Shown here piece after piece: positions 62,977 through 64,000 of a stretch of 64,000 nt of DNA. Numbering within the stretch: the stretch's first letter is position 1; each line of letters opens with the position of its first letter. Both the position numbers and the translations under genes were made by a program. The stretch comes from Sulfitobacter sp. F26169L (lineage in GTDB: Bacteria > Pseudomonadota > Alphaproteobacteria > Rhodobacterales > Rhodobacteraceae): positions 1-64,000 of the forward strand of contig NZ_JAPMLP010000006.1 of the NCBI RefSeq assembly GCF_026410285.1, read 5' to 3'. The notes under the pieces were generated by a model. That model was not told the origin of the DNA. It saw only the letters and a list, made by a program, of their open reading frames with translations, and searched no databases.

Positions 62977-63845
62977 CGCTGTCTCAGTTTCGGGTTGAGC
63001 GCGTCGTTGAGGCCGTCACCGACCAGTGAAATCGCAAGTACCGTGATGAAGATCGCTACACCGGGAACGGTCACCGCATAGCTGGCATCAAGGATATATT
63101 CGCGGTTGCTGCCGATAATCTGGCCCCAGCTTGCGACATTGGGATCGGTAAGGCCGAGAAACGACAGGCCCGCCTCGAACAGGATCGCAGAGCCGACCAT
63201 CAGCGCGGCCTGCACAATGATCGGGGGCAGGGCGTTTGGCAGGATCACACTGAAAATCAGCTTGCCGTTTTTGACACCACCTGCTCGGGCTGCGGTCACA
63301 TACTCCAGCTCGCGGATGCGCATGAATTCGGCGCGGGTGATACGGGCCACGGCGGGCCAGCTGACCAGTCCGATGGCGAGCGTGATCATAAACAGACTAG
63401 CCCCGAACAGGGATACGATCACCATGGAAAACAGCAGTGTCGGAAGCACCTGAAAGAACTCTGTAAGGCGCATGAGCAATTCTTCGACCCAGCCGCGGTA
63501 GAACCCGGCAAGCGCGCCAACGGTTATACCGATTGAGACAGTTACAACAGCCGCGGAAACGCCGATCGTCAACGAAACTTTCGCGCCGTGGATCAGCAGG
63601 GAAAGTAGGTCGCGACCCAGATAATCAGTGCCCATCAGGTATCCCTCTTCACCCGGCGGGGTGAAAGGGACCCAAACCATATCGAACGGATCACCGGGAT
63701 AGACCATCGGCCCGATGATTGCCACTGCGACAATCAACAACAGCACCACCAATCCGGCGACGGCTGCATGGTTGCGGCGAAACATCTCGGACGCTTCGGA
63801 AAACGGTGATCGCGCCTTGGCGGGAATATCGTCTATCTGGGTCAT
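62973..63845 (-). CDS. Oligopeptide/dipeptide ABC importer permease, DppC/OppC type
   Basis: 290 residues, six TM helices. OppC N-terminal helix after a soluble start (NHAAVAGLVVLLLIVAVAII), GTDYLGRDLLSLLIHGAKVS and EAA loop around 190 (YVTAARAGGVKNGKLIFSVI), ends GDGLNDALNPKLRQR. Four-base overlap with dppB and with dppD. Confidence 0.93.
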   Translation of the reverse strand: MTQIDDIPAKARSPFSEASEMFRRNHAAVAGLVVLLLIVAVAIIGPMVYPGDPFDMVWVPFTPPGEEGYLMGTDYLGRDLLSLLIHGAKVSLTIGVSAAVVTVSIGITVGALAGFYRGWVEELLMRLTEFFQVLPTLLFSMVIVSLFGASLFMITLAIGLVSWPAVARITRAEFMRIRELEYVTAARAGGVKNGKLIFSVILPNALPPIIVQAALMVGSAILFEAGLSFLGLTDPNVASWGQIIGSNREYILDASYAVTVPGVAIFITVLAISLVGDGLNDALNPKLRQR

Positions 63846-64000
63846 GCGCGGCCTCTTACACGGGGGTCGATGGCGCGAAGCACCAGATCGGTCAACAGGT
63901 TGCCGATAATCACGACGAGGGCTGAGAAAAACAGGATGCCGAGGATCGTTGGCGTATCACGCGCAAGGATGGAGGTAAGCGCAAGCTGCCCCAGACCCGG
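63842..64000 (-). CDS. Oligopeptide/dipeptide ABC importer permease, DppB/OppB type, 3' end only
   Basis: The last 52 residues are visible (LGQLALTSILARDTPTILG, NLLTDLVLRAIDPRV), a standard DppB/OppB C-terminus. The start lies beyond the right edge. ATGA overlap with the dppC start. The substrate-binding protein is expected further upstream of dppB, outside the window. Confidence 0.9.
   Translation of the reverse strand, partial: PGLGQLALTSILARDTPTILGILFFSALVVIIGNLLTDLVLRAIDPRVRGRA

Overview
The window looks like part of a large extrachromosomal replicon (plasmid or chromid) of an alphaproteobacterium of the Rhodobacteraceae (Roseobacter group). This rests on a complete repA-repB-repC replication cassette (45533-48965) with a counter-transcribed RNA between repB and repC, the use of formiminoglutamate deiminase plus formylglutamate deformylase for histidine, a DUF1127 protein, FnrL-like and NsrR-like control sites, and moderately high GC with many ATGA-type gene overlaps. 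The taxonomic call is made by eye, not by search.

Layout. 1-1152: 3' part of an IS3-family (IS407-group) insertion sequence whose transposase is frameshifted. 1486-3582: HPP-CBS membrane protein, two small genes, and an NsrR-type NO sensor with two candidate operators. 3862-9567: an atypical M19 dipeptidase, a coupled kdsD-kdsB pair for KDO activation, an FAH-family enzyme, a nitroreductase, a MipA/OmpV outer-membrane protein and an MliC-like lysozyme inhibitor. 9746-11871: a decayed aldehyde dehydrogenase and a TetR gene that has lost most of its DNA-binding domain. 11885-16037: three MFS transporters. 16291-25317: an envelope/lipid block (EEP nuclease-like, PLD/cardiolipin synthase-like, DUF1127 behind a hairpin-rich leader, MscS, USP, MgtE, membrane alpha/beta hydrolase, patatin). 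25336-33898: a three-domain kinase/M23/aminotransferase fusion, hemN with an FnrL-like site, an AbrB-family permease, a fused CoA-transferase and a 5-formyl-THF cyclo-ligase relative. 34053-35865: TetR regulator, a VOC remnant and an intact VOC protein.

36064-43990 is a full histidine utilisation locus: hutD, hutF divergent from hutI-hutH-hutG-hutU, and hutC, with a HutC-like operator between hutF and hutI. A lone Rieske oxygenase follows, then repABC. 48966-50200 is a gene-poor stretch with a decayed reading frame. 50270-58530 forms a cobalamin/cobinamide uptake island: a secreted 4-Cys protein, ExbB, two ExbD, TonB, and convergent btuB-btuF-btuC-btuD-cbiZ preceded by a cobalamin riboswitch. 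The dedicated TonB motor would energise BtuB, BtuFCD would import corrinoid, and CbiZ would remodel cobinamide-type corrinoids. tupBCA (tungstate ABC importer) and an oligopeptide/dipeptide ABC operon, cut by the window edge, close the window.

No wholly unknown multi-gene system is evident. The best candidates for novelty are the kinase-M23-aminotransferase fusion, the hairpin array upstream of the DUF1127 gene, the secreted protein coupled to the TonB motor, the M19 protein lacking first-site metal ligands, and the possible SD-sequestering hairpin before tupB.
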